A stretch of 64,000 nt of DNA from Caviibacterium pharyngocola (GTDB lineage: Bacteria > Pseudomonadota > Gammaproteobacteria > Enterobacterales > Pasteurellaceae). Below the pieces are notes generated by a model. It worked only from the letters and a program-made list of their open reading frames with translations. It did no database searches and was not told the DNA's origin. The position numbers and the translations under genes are program-made. The stretch is taken from the NCBI RefSeq assembly GCF_002795405.1, contig NZ_PHGZ01000004.1:124001-188000 (forward strand). The letters run 5' to 3'. This document shows positions 1-11,601 of this stretch, piece after piece. Each line of letters opens with the position of its first letter. The stretch's first letter is position 1.

Positions 1-543
1 TTGGAAATCACACGCGACATCGCACAACGATTCAATGCCATTTACGGATCGCTGTTCACCATTCCGGAAGTCTTTATTCCGAAAGCCGGCGCGCGCGTAA
101 TGTCCCTATTGGAGCCGGAGAAAAAAATGTCGAAATCCGATGAAAATCGTAACAACGTCATCGGTTTATTAGAAGATCCGAAAGCGGTTGCGAAAAAAAT
201 CAAACGCGCCGTCACCGATTCCGACGAGCCGCCGGTCATTCGTTACGATGTACAAAACAAAGCCGGCGTATCGAATCTATTAGACATTCTTGCCGGCGTC
301 ACAGGCAAATCCGTCGCCGAATTGGAAGCGGAATTCGAAGGAAAAATGTACGGTCATTTGAAAGGTGCGGTTGCCGATGAAGTTTCCGCAATGCTCACCG
401 CCTTGCAAGAACGTTATTATCGTTTCCGTCAAGACGAAGCCTTATTACAACGCATCGCGCAAGAAGGCGCACAAAAAGCGCAACAACGCGCCAAAGCTAC
501 ATTAGATGCCGTATATAAAGCGGTGGGATTTGTCGCACGTTAA
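1..543 (+). CDS. trpS: Tryptophan--tRNA ligase, C-terminal part (cut by window edge)
   Basis: Class I aminoacyl-tRNA synthetase that charges tRNA-Trp in the cytoplasm. The 180 visible residues cover the second half of the catalytic domain. The KMSKS signature is present as [12 protein letters not shown] near residue 41, followed by the conserved [12 protein letters not shown] and [16 protein letters not shown] stretches and the helical C-terminal tail ending GFVAR. The family is about 330 residues long, so roughly the first 150 residues, including the HIGH-type motif, lie before base 1. The TTG at position 1 is just an in-frame codon, not the start. A strong terminator follows. Confidence 0.97.
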   Translation: MEITRDIAQRFNAIYGSLFTIPEVFIPKAGARVMSLLEPEKKMSKSDENRNNVIGLLEDPKAVAKKIKRAVTDSDEPPVIRYDVQNKAGVSNLLDILAGVTGKSVAELEAEFEGKMYGHLKGAVADEVSAMLTALQERYYRFRQDEALLQRIAQEGAQKAQQRAKATLDAVYKAVGFVAR

Positions 544-559
544 AAAATCTCCCAAAAAC

Positions 560-610
560 AACCGCACTTTTAACACGAACAAACGGGTGAAAAGTGCGGT
601 TTCTTTTTTG
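560..610 (+). terminator. Intrinsic terminator of trpS built from an inverted pair of uptake signals
   Basis: ACCGCACTTTT (561-571) pairs with AAAAGTGCGGT (590-600), followed by TTTCTTTTTT. Both arms contain the 9-mer DNA uptake signal, a common Pasteurellaceae arrangement. Confidence 0.85.
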
Positions 611-718
611 CGATTTTCCAAATGTCTCCGCCTCTCCGCCAAAAGAGACACGGAACTAATTCCGTCGAAAAGGTTCTAATAATCCATAGAATTCGATTTT
701 TTATGTAAGGAACACCTA

Positions 719-1351
719 ATGAAACTACTAAAAATTCTGCTCGTCAGCTTATTCGCGTTGCCTAGCGCTTGGGCGAATATTAATACGAATATCAAATACA
801 GCTCAAATTATTTAATGCCCGCTTACGTCCAATTTAAAGCGGACGGTCAGCAATACAACGTCAACGCGCAAATCAATATCCCGCTGTACAACATCAAATT
901 CAAGTCCGGCGGAACACAAGGAACCAAACAGTTCAATATGCAAACTTATCAAGACACCCGCAATGATAAAGTGTATGCAAAAGCCAACATTAAAGGCAGC
1001 GCAATCGAATACGGCAAAGTAAAAAGCGGCTTAAAAACCGAACCGATGACAATGCCAACATTCGATTTATTTACCGTCGCGTTTCAACTCAGCTATTTTG
1101 ATAAACTGCCGCAAAATTTCCAAATCACCAACGGCAAAAAACTTTACCCGATGACCAATGTTTTCGTGAAAAAAAGCGAAAGAACGCTCAAAGACAATAA
1201 TCGCAATGTCACGGAAATCACCTACCAATTCCAAACCGGCGAAAAAGCCTTCGTAGTGAAAAAATACCTCGGCGAACAATTCCCCCGCTTTATATCCTAC
1301 GATAAAGACGGCGATCATTATGAATTGACGTTTAGTGAGTTTGTGAAGTGA
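719..1351 (+). CDS. Exported protein of unknown function, DUF3108-like
   Basis: A 210-residue protein with an N-terminal signal peptide (positive MKLLK, hydrophobic core, probable cleavage after SAWA near residue 19), so probably periplasmic. The mature part is rich in beta-prone segments, with repeated Y, F and polar stretches and a C-terminal DHYELTFSEF motif, resembling DUF3108 proteins, which are exported and uncharacterised. It stands alone between two terminators, with a GTAAGGA ribosome-binding site 6 bases before ATG. Family assignment is from overall resemblance only; no function is claimed. Confidence 0.7.
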   Translation: MKLLKILLVSLFALPSAWANINTNIKYSSNYLMPAYVQFKADGQQYNVNAQINIPLYNIKFKSGGTQGTKQFNMQTYQDTRNDKVYAKANIKGSAIEYGKVKSGLKTEPMTMPTFDLFTVAFQLSYFDKLPQNFQITNGKKLYPMTNVFVKKSERTLKDNNRNVTEITYQFQTGEKAFVVKKYLGEQFPRFISYDKDGDHYELTFSEFVK

Positions 1352-1400
1352 AAAAATCAGGCAGGAAAGTGCGGTAAAATTTAAAAGTGTTTTTATAAAA

Positions 1401-1424
1401 AGCGGACGGTTGTCCGCTTTTTTA
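1401..1424. terminator. Bidirectional terminator between convergent genes
   Basis: AGCGGAC (1401-1407) and GTCCGCT (1412-1418) form a 7-bp stem with a GGTT loop. T-runs follow on the plus strand and A-runs precede it, so it can end both the gene ending at 1351 (+) and, read the other way, the one ending at 1427 (-). Confidence 0.8.
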
Positions 1425-1426
1425 GT

Positions 1427-1840
1427 TTATTCAATTAACCACTTATCTACGAGTTCTTGTGTTGTTTCTTTGTGTACCCACATACTGTCAAACTCCGGTG
1501 GTGGGAATTTGCTGTGGTTGTAACCGACGAATTCGCGGAAGTCGAATACGGCGTGCGGGTAGCCGTTAATTAGGAGGAAGGCTTTGTAGCCGTCTTCAGA
1601 CCACGCGATTTGTAATTGGCGCGGTTCTTTTAGAGTGTTTTCCTGAATATCGCTTTTGTTGTAAACAAATAGACTGTCAACTACCGGTTGGGCGCTTTGG
1701 TGGAGATCCATTGCGTAGAAATAGCCGGTTTCGCCGTCGTCTTCAAAAATGACGACGAGGTGTTCGTGTTGGGTTGAATGCGCGCCGCTGCGATAAGGTT
1801 GACCGATGAGTAGTTGATCGGTTAATACGGAATATAACAT
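1427..1840 (-). CDS. Small uncharacterised protein, DUF2251-like
   Basis: A 137-residue soluble protein without signal peptide or membrane segments. Visible features are an HEHLVVIFEDDGETGYFYA segment near the N-terminus, a central QIAWSEDGYKAFLLINGYPHAVFDF segment of beta-strand character, and a tryptophan-containing C-terminus (FDSMWVHKETTQELVDKW). This resembles the DUF2251 family seen in Pasteurellaceae; no activity is known to me. It is monocistronic, converging on the upstream plus-strand gene, with start chosen at the ATG preceded by GAGGAAAC. Confidence 0.65.
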   Translation of the reverse strand: MLYSVLTDQLLIGQPYRSGAHSTQHEHLVVIFEDDGETGYFYAMDLHQSAQPVVDSLFVYNKSDIQENTLKEPRQLQIAWSEDGYKAFLLINGYPHAVFDFREFVGYNHSKFPPPEFDSMWVHKETTQELVDKWLIE

Positions 1841-1939
1841 TGTTTCCTCTTGCTTATTATTCAGTTTTCTTCGGTATGTAAATTTCTTCGTTATTTTAGC
1901 ATTATCGATTAAGATTTTTGTTGTTTCTTTATATCGGAA

Positions 1940-1966
1940 GAAAAAAAGCCGCTCGAAAGAGCGGCT
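1940..1966 (-). terminator. Intrinsic terminator of eno
   Basis: On the minus strand GCCGCTC-TTTC-GAGCGGC (1948-1965) is followed by seven T, 26 bases after the eno stop codon. Confidence 0.9.
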
Positions 1967-1991
1967 AGTATTTTAGATTTTTTGCGAATAA

Positions 1992-3317
<1,326 letters not shown>

Positions 3318-3414
3318 TCAAACGAATTCTTTTAAACGGACAATATACTAAAGCGTTTTTTGCCGTTTGTCTTGCTAAAAATCACGCTTATTTGATCAAA
3401 ACACAAGTTTTAGC

Positions 3415-5355
<1,941 letters not shown>

Positions 5356-5406
5356 AGAAGGCTGTCAATGCCAACCTTCTTAAGTAATTTTTAGATTATG
5401 CTTAAA

Positions 5407-8400
5407 TTAATGACTTGGTTCGCCTTCAATCGGCTTAATGCTTTCGTCAAACTCCGGCAGCGGTTTGTGTTCGCTGGCGATGTAAGAATAAATCACCGGC
5501 AAAACGAACAAGGTGAACAGCGTACCGATTGCCAAACCGGACACAATCACGATACCGATACTAAAGCGTGATACCGCACCGGCGCCGGAAGCGTACAATA
5601 ACGGCACCAAGCCCGCGATCATCGCCGCCGTCGTCATCAGAATCGGACGTAACCGCACTTTTGCCGCGTGCATAATCGCTTCAATGCGCGTTTTGCCGTG
5701 GTTAAGTTGTTCTTCTTTCGCCACTTCGCACATTAAGATACCGTGTTTGGTAATCAAACCGACAAGCGTAATCAACCCGACTTCGGAATAAATGTTCAAC
5801 GTCGTTCCCGCAATACCGAAGAATCCGAAGAAATTCAACGCGAATAAAGCGCCGCTCACGGCAAGCGGAACGGAGATCATAATCACGAACGGATCGCGCA
5901 TCGATTCGAATTGAATCGCCAACACCAAGAAGATGATCACCACCGCAAGCGCAAAGGTCACCGCTAACGAATTACCTTCTTGTACCAACTGACGCGCTTC
6001 GCCTTTAAAGTCGTAGTTATAACCTTGCGGCAATTCTTTATCCGCCGTATCTTTTAGCCATTGCACCGCATCACCCGTACTGGTCGTCGGTGACGGCACG
6101 GCGCTGATAACCGCGGAATTCAACTGACTGAAACGCGGCAACGAACTCGGTTGCGCTTCTAAACTGACGGTTAATAAACTACTTAACGGCACGGCTTGCC
6201 CGTTGCTTGCTTGAACATAATAGTTATTCAAACTTTCCGGCGATAAACGATCTTTACGTTTTACCTGAGAAATTACTTTATACGCCCGACCGTCCAAATC
6301 CACGCGCGTAATAGTCGCAGCGGAAAGATAACTACCCAGCGTATTACTGATTTGGCTCATCGAAATGCCGTAAGAACCCGCTTTTTCTTTATCAATTTGA
6401 ATTTTCATTTGCGCTGTGTCAAATTTCAAATCCAATGAGGTATAAACGAATTGTCCGGAAGTTTGCATTTTTTGCAAGAAATTACCGGCAACATTCGCCA
6501 AATCCTGATAATCGCCGGCTGTGCTGATTACAAAACCGATTGGCGGGCCTTGTTCTCCCGTATCAATTTCCGGAAACGAGAAACCACTGACAGAAATTTC
6601 TGGAATGGCTTTTGCTTGCGCGTTTAAATCCGCCAAAATCTGATTTTGTGAACGCGTGCGTTGGTTCCAATCTTTCAAGGTAATAATATTTAGCGATTGG
6701 TTAGTGCTCGGCGCACCGGAAATCACCATTGAGAATTGCACTTCGTCGGTATTTTTCAGAATTTGTTCATAAGATTTCATCGCCCCTTGAATATAATCGA
6801 CGTTGACGTTCGACGGCGCCGTACCGATGGCAATAAAGGCACCTTTATCTTCCGCCGGCGTTAATTCGCTGGATAGCGAGTTAAACAACATCGGCAATGT
6901 AGCGAAAATCACTGCTGCAAACGCCAACATACATTTACGGTTCGCCATAATTAAACGCAACGCATATTCATAACCGCGATTGAGTTTACCTAAAGCACGC
7001 TCGATTAATTCTTCCAATTTGGACGGATTAGTGTGTGCTTTCAGTAATTTACTACTCATCATCGGTGATAAAGTCAACGCCACGATACCAGAAATAAACA
7101 CCGCGCCGGCAAGTGTCAAAGCAAATTCTTTAAATAACGAACCGGTAATCCCGCTCATTAATGCCATCGGTGAGTACACGGCAACTAAGGCGATTGTCAT
7201 CGAAATAACCGGCACGGCGATTTCACGCGTCCCGATAATTGCCGCTCTAAACGGCGTTTCGCCCAGTTTAATATGACGGTCAACGTTTTCCAACACTACG
7301 ATCGCATCGTCCACCACCAACCCGATTGCCAGAATTAATGCCAGCAAGGTCATCAAGTTAATAGAGAAATCAAAAACTTGTAACAACATAATCACACCGA
7401 TTAAGGAAATCGGAATCGTGATAACCGGAATTAAGATCGCACGGAACGAGCCGATAAACATCGTGATCACCACCAAAACAATCACTGTCGCTTCCAAAAT
7501 GGTTTTCACCACTTCTTCAATGGAGCTGTTAATCGCAATAGTGCGGTCATATAAAATGTCGGTTTCCATACTGTCCGGCAAACTGCTTTTAATGTTTTCA
7601 TACAGCGGACGCACGTTTTCAGCCACTGTTAACGGGTTTGCCGTCGAAGTCGGCTCAATCGCCAACACCACGGAATCGGAACCGTTCGCCACCGCTCGGC
7701 TGTCATCGGATTCTTTATTTAATTCCACATCGGCAATATCGCGCAAACGTACCAATTTATCACCGTCGGAGGCGACGATTAAATTGCGTAGCTGTTCAAT
7801 GGTTGTCGTCGTGGTTTCGACTTTATTTTTGTAAACCGTAAAATAACCGTTGTCATTCCCTGCCGCCGTTTGGATATTATTTGACGACAACGCGGACATT
7901 ACTTCCGGCGCGGACAGGTTTTGTGCCGCCATTTTTTGCGGATCCAACCAAATGCGCATCGCATATTGAGACGCACCGAAAATTTGAACTTTCGCCACCC
8001 CTTCAACGGTAAAGAACTGCGGTTTCACCACGCGTTCGATATAGTCCGTGACCTGACTGGCATCCAACTTATTGGAACGGAAACTGATATACATAATCCC
8101 CGAACCACCGGTGGAAGAGGTAATCGTCGGATCGTCGATCCCGCTTGGTAATTGCGAACGCACCGAGTTAACCTTCGCCAACACGTCCGCCAATGCCGCA
8201 TTCGGATCCGTATTCAACTTCATTTTCACCGTAATGGAAGAAGAACTCGGACGGCTGGACGATGACATATAGTCGATATTATCCGCTTGCGCAATGGCTT
8301 CTTCCAATTTCGAGGTAACGAACGCCTGAATCAATCCGGCGTCCGCCCCCGCGTAAGTGGTGCTGACGCTAATAACCGTCGTCGTCATTTTAGGATATTC

Positions 8401-8505
8401 ACGCACCGTCAGTTTCGCGATCGCTTGTAAACCGAGAATAATGATTAACAAGCTGATGGAAACCGCCAAAATCGGGCGACGAATAAATATATCTGTAAAT
8501 TTCAT
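5407..8505 (-). CDS. acrB: RND-family multidrug efflux permease
   Basis: Inner-membrane trimeric proton/drug antiporter that pumps substrates through a periplasmic adaptor and an outer-membrane channel. The 1032-residue length is typical. The N-terminus MKFTDIFIRRPILAVSISLLI is the usual first membrane helix, followed by a large periplasmic porter domain, a six-helix block containing the proton-relay pair in LAIGLVVDDAIVVLENVDRH, a second porter domain and a second helix block with GLITKHGILMCEVAKE, where the conserved relay Lys lies. It is the last gene of acrR-acrA-acrB, 15 bases after acrA. Substrates cannot be read from sequence. No outer-membrane channel gene is adjacent, so it probably uses a TolC-type channel encoded elsewhere. 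Confidence 0.93.
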   Translation of the reverse strand: MKFTDIFIRRPILAVSISLLIIILGLQAIAKLTVREYPKMTTTVISVSTTYAGADAGLIQAFVTSKLEEAIAQADNIDYMSSSSRPSSSSITVKMKLNTDPNAALADVLAKVNSVRSQLPSGIDDPTITSSTGGSGIMYISFRSNKLDASQVTDYIERVVKPQFFTVEGVAKVQIFGASQYAMRIWLDPQKMAAQNLSAPEVMSALSSNNIQTAAGNDNGYFTVYKNKVETTTTTIEQLRNLIVASDGDKLVRLRDIADVELNKESDDSRAVANGSDSVVLAIEPTSTANPLTVAENVRPLYENIKSSLPDSMETDILYDRTIAINSSIEEVVKTILEATVIVLVVITMFIGSFRAILIPVITIPISLIGVIMLLQVFDFSINLMTLLALILAIGLVVDDAIVVLENVDRHIKLGETPFRAAIIGTREIAVPVISMTIALVAVYSPMALMSGITGSLFKEFALTLAGAVFISGIVALTLSPMMSSKLLKAHTNPSKLEELIERALGKLNRGYEYALRLIMANRKCMLAFAAVIFATLPMLFNSLSSELTPAEDKGAFIAIGTAPSNVNVDYIQGAMKSYEQILKNTDEVQFSMVISGAPSTNQSLNIITLKDWNQRTRSQNQILADLNAQAKAIPEISVSGFSFPEIDTGEQGPPIGFVISTAGDYQDLANVAGNFLQKMQTSGQFVYTSLDLKFDTAQMKIQIDKEKAGSYGISMSQISNTLGSYLSAATITRVDLDGRAYKVISQVKRKDRLSPESLNNYYVQASNGQAVPLSSLLTVSLEAQPSSLPRFSQLNSAVISAVPSPTTSTGDAVQWLKDTADKELPQGYNYDFKGEARQLVQEGNSLAVTFALAVVIIFLVLAIQFESMRDPFVIMISVPLAVSGALFALNFFGFFGIAGTTLNIYSEVGLITLVGLITKHGILMCEVAKEEQLNHGKTRIEAIMHAAKVRLRPILMTTAAMIAGLVPLLYASGAGAVSRFSIGIVIVSGLAIGTLFTLFVLPVIYSYIASEHKPLPEFDESIKPIEGEPSH

Positions 8506-8520
8506 TCGTAGTTTTCCTAA

Positions 8521-9738
8521 TTAAAGATTGGTTTTCTTCGCCGGCTGTTGCGTACCCACGCCTTCTTTATCCGCAACAATCACCAAACTGCCGTTACTGA
8601 GGTTTTGCTGCCCGCCGGTGACAATCATATCGCCGACTTTAATATCGTCACCTTTCATTTGCGCATAGATGCCTTGGCGATCTTTGGTAAACACGGTAAT
8701 TTGTTTCGCGCGATAAACTTTATCCATTTTGTCTTTATGCGGGAATTTATCGTTGCCGACTAATTTTTCTTTATCTTCATCGGAAAGTGCGGTCAAAACA
8801 TAGGCACTTTCGCCGTACATATTATAGCTGACCGCTACTTGCGGAATCACAATCTGATTATTTTCCGTCGGCAATGCAATGCGCAAACGAGTAAACATTC
8901 CGGATAACAATTTACGTCCGTCTTCCGCATCAAAGGTCGCTTGCAAATCGATCAAGCCGGTGGAAGAACTGATCGCCGGTTCCATTGCGGTAATTTTTGC
9001 CGCAAAAGTCTCGCCTAAACGCGCGTCGGCGGTCGCCGTGACTTTTTGTCCGACGAATAAACGTTCCAAATCGTTTTGGGCAATCGAGAAATCCACTTTC
9101 ATTAAACTGGTATCTTCAACCCGCACGATTTCCGTTCCGGTGGTGACATATTGACCGACATTAACTTTCACAATACCCGCATTTCCGTCGAAAGGCGCCA
9201 CGATTTGACGACGTTCAATCGTGGATTTCAACGCTTCGATATCCGCCAACAGCGCATCATAACTCGCCTTGGCGTTATCCAATTCTTGTTGTGAAACACT
9301 GTTGGTTTTATACAGCGCCGCATAACGTTGATAAGTTTGTCGAGTTGAAGATAATTTCGCCTCGGACGCTTTTAAATTCGCTTTCTCGACGGAACTGTCC
9401 AATTCCACCAACAAATCGCCTTTTTTCACGTTTTGTCCGGATTGCACCAACACCTGAGAAACCGTACCGGAAACCTGCGCGCTTAACATCGCACCTTGAT
9501 TCGGACGCACTAAACCCGTGGTTTCAATCACCGGTGTCCACTGCTTCGCTTCCACCTTCATCGCCGTTACAGGATTCGCCGTTTCCGGCAAACTCGCCAT
9601 ATATTTGCCGATACCGATACCTTTAAAAATATTGGCGGCAATCATTCCGATAAAAATCAAAACCACCACGCCCAACACGACTTTCATCAAAAAAAGATGA
9701 GAACGCTTCGGTTTTGTTAATTGAGTTGATTGACTCAT
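8521..9738 (-). CDS. acrA: RND efflux periplasmic adaptor (membrane fusion protein)
   Basis: Links the AcrB-type pump to the outer-membrane channel. The 405-residue protein has a single N-terminal membrane helix (about residues 17-39) and no lipobox cysteine, so it is anchored by the helix rather than by lipid as E. coli AcrA is. Next come the split lipoyl domain (SAQVSGTVSQVLVQSGQNVKKGDLL and IVAPFDGNAGIVKVNVGQYV), an intervening coiled-coil hairpin (about residues 115-170), a beta-barrel and a membrane-proximal domain. It starts 38 bases after acrR and is followed 15 bases later by acrB. Confidence 0.92.
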   Translation of the reverse strand: MSQSTQLTKPKRSHLFLMKVVLGVVVLIFIGMIAANIFKGIGIGKYMASLPETANPVTAMKVEAKQWTPVIETTGLVRPNQGAMLSAQVSGTVSQVLVQSGQNVKKGDLLVELDSSVEKANLKASEAKLSSTRQTYQRYAALYKTNSVSQQELDNAKASYDALLADIEALKSTIERRQIVAPFDGNAGIVKVNVGQYVTTGTEIVRVEDTSLMKVDFSIAQNDLERLFVGQKVTATADARLGETFAAKITAMEPAISSSTGLIDLQATFDAEDGRKLLSGMFTRLRIALPTENNQIVIPQVAVSYNMYGESAYVLTALSDEDKEKLVGNDKFPHKDKMDKVYRAKQITVFTKDRQGIYAQMKGDDIKVGDMIVTGGQQNLSNGSLVIVADKEGVGTQQPAKKTNL

Positions 9739-9776
9739 AAAAAACTCCTAGAAAACATATCGCTTTAAATAAAAAA

Positions 9777-10343
9777 TTACTTTTGAATCGCCCGCCAAGT
9801 GCGAGCGATGACATCTTCCAACATTTCATCGGACAGTTGTTGCTTGAAAAAATGGCAATCAACGGATAAATGCACCGCACTTTTCAAGCCCAATGAAAAT
9901 AAAATATGACTCGGCAAATCACAGATCACCTGATCTTTGATCGCATTTTGACAAAACCGGTTCCAATAACTTTGCGGCTCCAATTCCATACAAACTTCAT
10001 AAAAGTGCGGTAAAGATTGATACTGATTCAAATTCACCACAATCATCGGATTATCTTTTAAAAACAACCAGATATTCCACCAAATTTGTCGGTATTGCTC
10101 AAAATAAGGGCGAGTTTCGTCACGGTTTCGCTCAATCGCTTGGGTAAACTGAGAAAACACATATTGGGCGAATTGCATCAGCAATTCGTCTTTATTTTTA
10201 AAATAAATATAAATTGTTCCTGCGGAAATATTCGCCGCTCGAGCGATTTTGTGCATCGAAAGATTATGCAATCCTCCTTCCGCCATTAATCGCTCGGTCG
10301 CAGCAAAAATCTGCGCAGTCATATCAAGTTCTGATTGACGCAT
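9777..10343 (-). CDS. acrR: TetR-family repressor of the efflux operon
   Basis: A 188-residue regulator. The N-terminal helix-turn-helix is clear (IFAATERLMAEGGLHNLSMHKIARAANISAGTIYIYFKNKDELL), and the C-terminal half is the variable ligand-binding domain, with many aromatic residues. It is the first gene of the acrRAB operon and so probably represses its own transcription; a palindromic operator overlaps the predicted promoter at 10,401-10,442. The gene also overlaps uptake signals (10,003 and 9,881). Confidence 0.9.
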   Translation of the reverse strand: MRQSELDMTAQIFAATERLMAEGGLHNLSMHKIARAANISAGTIYIYFKNKDELLMQFAQYVFSQFTQAIERNRDETRPYFEQYRQIWWNIWLFLKDNPMIVVNLNQYQSLPHFYEVCMELEPQSYWNRFCQNAIKDQVICDLPSHILFSLGLKSAVHLSVDCHFFKQQLSDEMLEDVIARTWRAIQK

Positions 10344-10400
10344 AGTAGAAAATAAAAAAATTGGAAAAAAGAGAGAACAAACAGCGTTTTTAGGGACTGA

Positions 10401-10416
10401 ATGAACGTTCGTTCAT
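10401..10416. promoter_or_regulatory. Palindromic TetR-type operator upstream of acrR
   Basis: ATGAACG-TT-CGTTCAT is a perfect two-armed palindrome (7+2+7) located 58 bases upstream of the acrR start and overlapping the -10 box. Size, symmetry and position fit an AcrR binding site for autorepression. Confidence 0.7.
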
Positions 10417-10442
10417 TTTAATGAAATTTTGTCTTAACGCAA
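10415..10442 (-). promoter_or_regulatory. Predicted acrRAB promoter
   Basis: Minus strand TTGCGT (10442-10437), a 16-base spacer, and TAAAAT (10420-10415). The operator palindrome overlaps the -10 box by two bases and extends over the expected start point, so a bound repressor would block RNA polymerase. Confidence 0.55.
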
Positions 10443-10480
10443 GCGATAAATACAAGATTGTGTAAAAACAAACCTCACGC

Positions 10481-10511
10481 CAAAAAACAACGAGCCGCAA
10501 AGGCGGCTCGA
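10481..10511 (-). terminator. Intrinsic terminator downstream of ftsN
   Basis: Minus strand CGAGCCGC-CTTT-GCGGCTCG (10510-10491) followed by TTGTTTTTT. It lies about 130 bases after the ftsN stop, downstream of a short in-frame open stretch. Confidence 0.85.
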
Positions 10512-10515
10512 TATG

Positions 10516-10623
10516 TTATTGATTGCGCGGGTCAATAAGTTTAATTTGATCAGGTTGTCTCACCTCTAAATAACCCGAATCACCACTTAATGTGTCGCTA
10601 TTAATATAACTTTGTGATAGCGA
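10516..10623 (-). other. Short open stretch after ftsN, possible gene remnant
   Basis: After the ftsN stop (TAG) and one further in-frame stop, the same frame stays open for 35 codons, ending in the hydrophilic sequence SGYLEVRQPDQIKLIDPRNQ just before the terminator. No ATG starts it; GTG is the only common alternative start and comes very late. It could be the decayed end of a lost small gene or of a longer ftsN. No homology recognised. Confidence 0.2.
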
Positions 10624-10638
10624 TTAATCACAAAACCA

Positions 10639-11505
10639 CTACATCCCAATCACCACACAAGTGCCGACGGATTTAGCGCGTTCTAAGGCGGAATTTGCAG
10701 CGGCGCGATCACCTATCGGGCCGATTACTACGCGGTTCCAATCCGCGCTGGAATTGATTCGAGCATTAAAGCCTGCCATAGCCAAACGCGCTTGCATATT
10801 TTCCGCTTGTTCTTTATTTTTGAATGCACCGCATTGTAAGCCGAATTTTTTCTCGCCTGCAGAACTTTGTGCGGTTTCAGTTTTTTTCACCGCTTGCGCT
10901 TGTTCCGTCGTTTTTTTCGTTTCGACTTTTTTATTTTCCGCTGCTGCAGCCGGTTTAGTATTTTCCGTTTTCACTTCCGCCGGTTTAGCTTCTACGGTTT
11001 TTACTTCGCTCGGTTTTGTCGCGGTCGGTTTATTTTCAACCGTTTTTTCAACATTCGGTTTCGCTTCCGTCGCTTTTACGGTTTGTTGCTGCGCGGCGGT
11101 TTCTTCCGCTTTTTTACGTTCTTCTGCTTGTTTTGCTCGTGCAAGTTCGGCTTCTTTTTGTTCTTTTTCCATTTGCAACAGCACTTTTTTCTGTTCTTCG
11201 GTTAAGCGCATATTTTTTTCTAAGGATTGCGGATCATTATCCACCGGCACGGTGCGCGTTTCCAAGGCTTTAATATAGCTCCAAACTTCTTCCGGCGGTG
11301 TCGGTAACACGCTTTTCGGCTGCGTTTTTTCTTGCGGTGCGGCGACCGGCATCGTTTCGGAAGATTTTTCTTTCAATAAGTAAAGCCCCGCCGCAAATGC
11401 GCCGATCACAATTAAAGCGAGTGTTAAAAGTAGCGTTTTGTTTCCTTTTTTGGCTTGTTTCTTTTTCTTCGCACCGTTACGGGCAACATAATCTCGTTGT
11501 GTCAC
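10639..11505 (-). CDS. ftsN: Cell division protein FtsN (SPOR domain)
   Basis: Late divisome protein that triggers septal peptidoglycan synthesis. The 288-residue product has a short basic cytoplasmic tail (MTQRDYVARNGAKKKKQ), one membrane helix (about residues 24-44), the periplasmic PPEEVWSYIKALETR segment near the essential region, and a long low-complexity linker of Lys, Glu, Ala, Thr and Val repeats (about residues 115-210). A C-terminal SPOR domain follows (FGLQCGAFKNKEQAENMQARLAMAGF to the end), which binds denuded septal glycan. It lies 96 bases downstream of priA on the same strand, as in other gammaproteobacteria. Confidence 0.9.
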   Translation of the reverse strand: MTQRDYVARNGAKKKKQAKKGNKTLLLTLALIVIGAFAAGLYLLKEKSSETMPVAAPQEKTQPKSVLPTPPEEVWSYIKALETRTVPVDNDPQSLEKNMRLTEEQKKVLLQMEKEQKEAELARAKQAEERKKAEETAAQQQTVKATEAKPNVEKTVENKPTATKPSEVKTVEAKPAEVKTENTKPAAAAENKKVETKKTTEQAQAVKKTETAQSSAGEKKFGLQCGAFKNKEQAENMQARLAMAGFNARINSSADWNRVVIGPIGDRAAANSALERAKSVGTCVVIGM

Positions 11506-11601
11506 AATAAAACCTTTTTGTTTGTTCCAAAAGTAAAATCAAATATGAAATAAGTAAAAAATAACCGCGATTTTACTGAAAAATCGCCTATTTTTCCAGT
11601 T

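Noticed and set aside
10604-10632. CRP-like palindrome TTGTGAT...ATCACAA after ftsN
   Set aside because: The spacer between half-sites is too long for CRP (10 instead of 6 bases), and it sits at the 3' end of a gene rather than at a promoter.
10661-11278. 205-codon plus-strand frame opposite ftsN
   Set aside because: Antisense to the low-complexity Lys/Glu/Ala linker of FtsN; Phe/Ser-rich composition is an artefact of the opposite strand.
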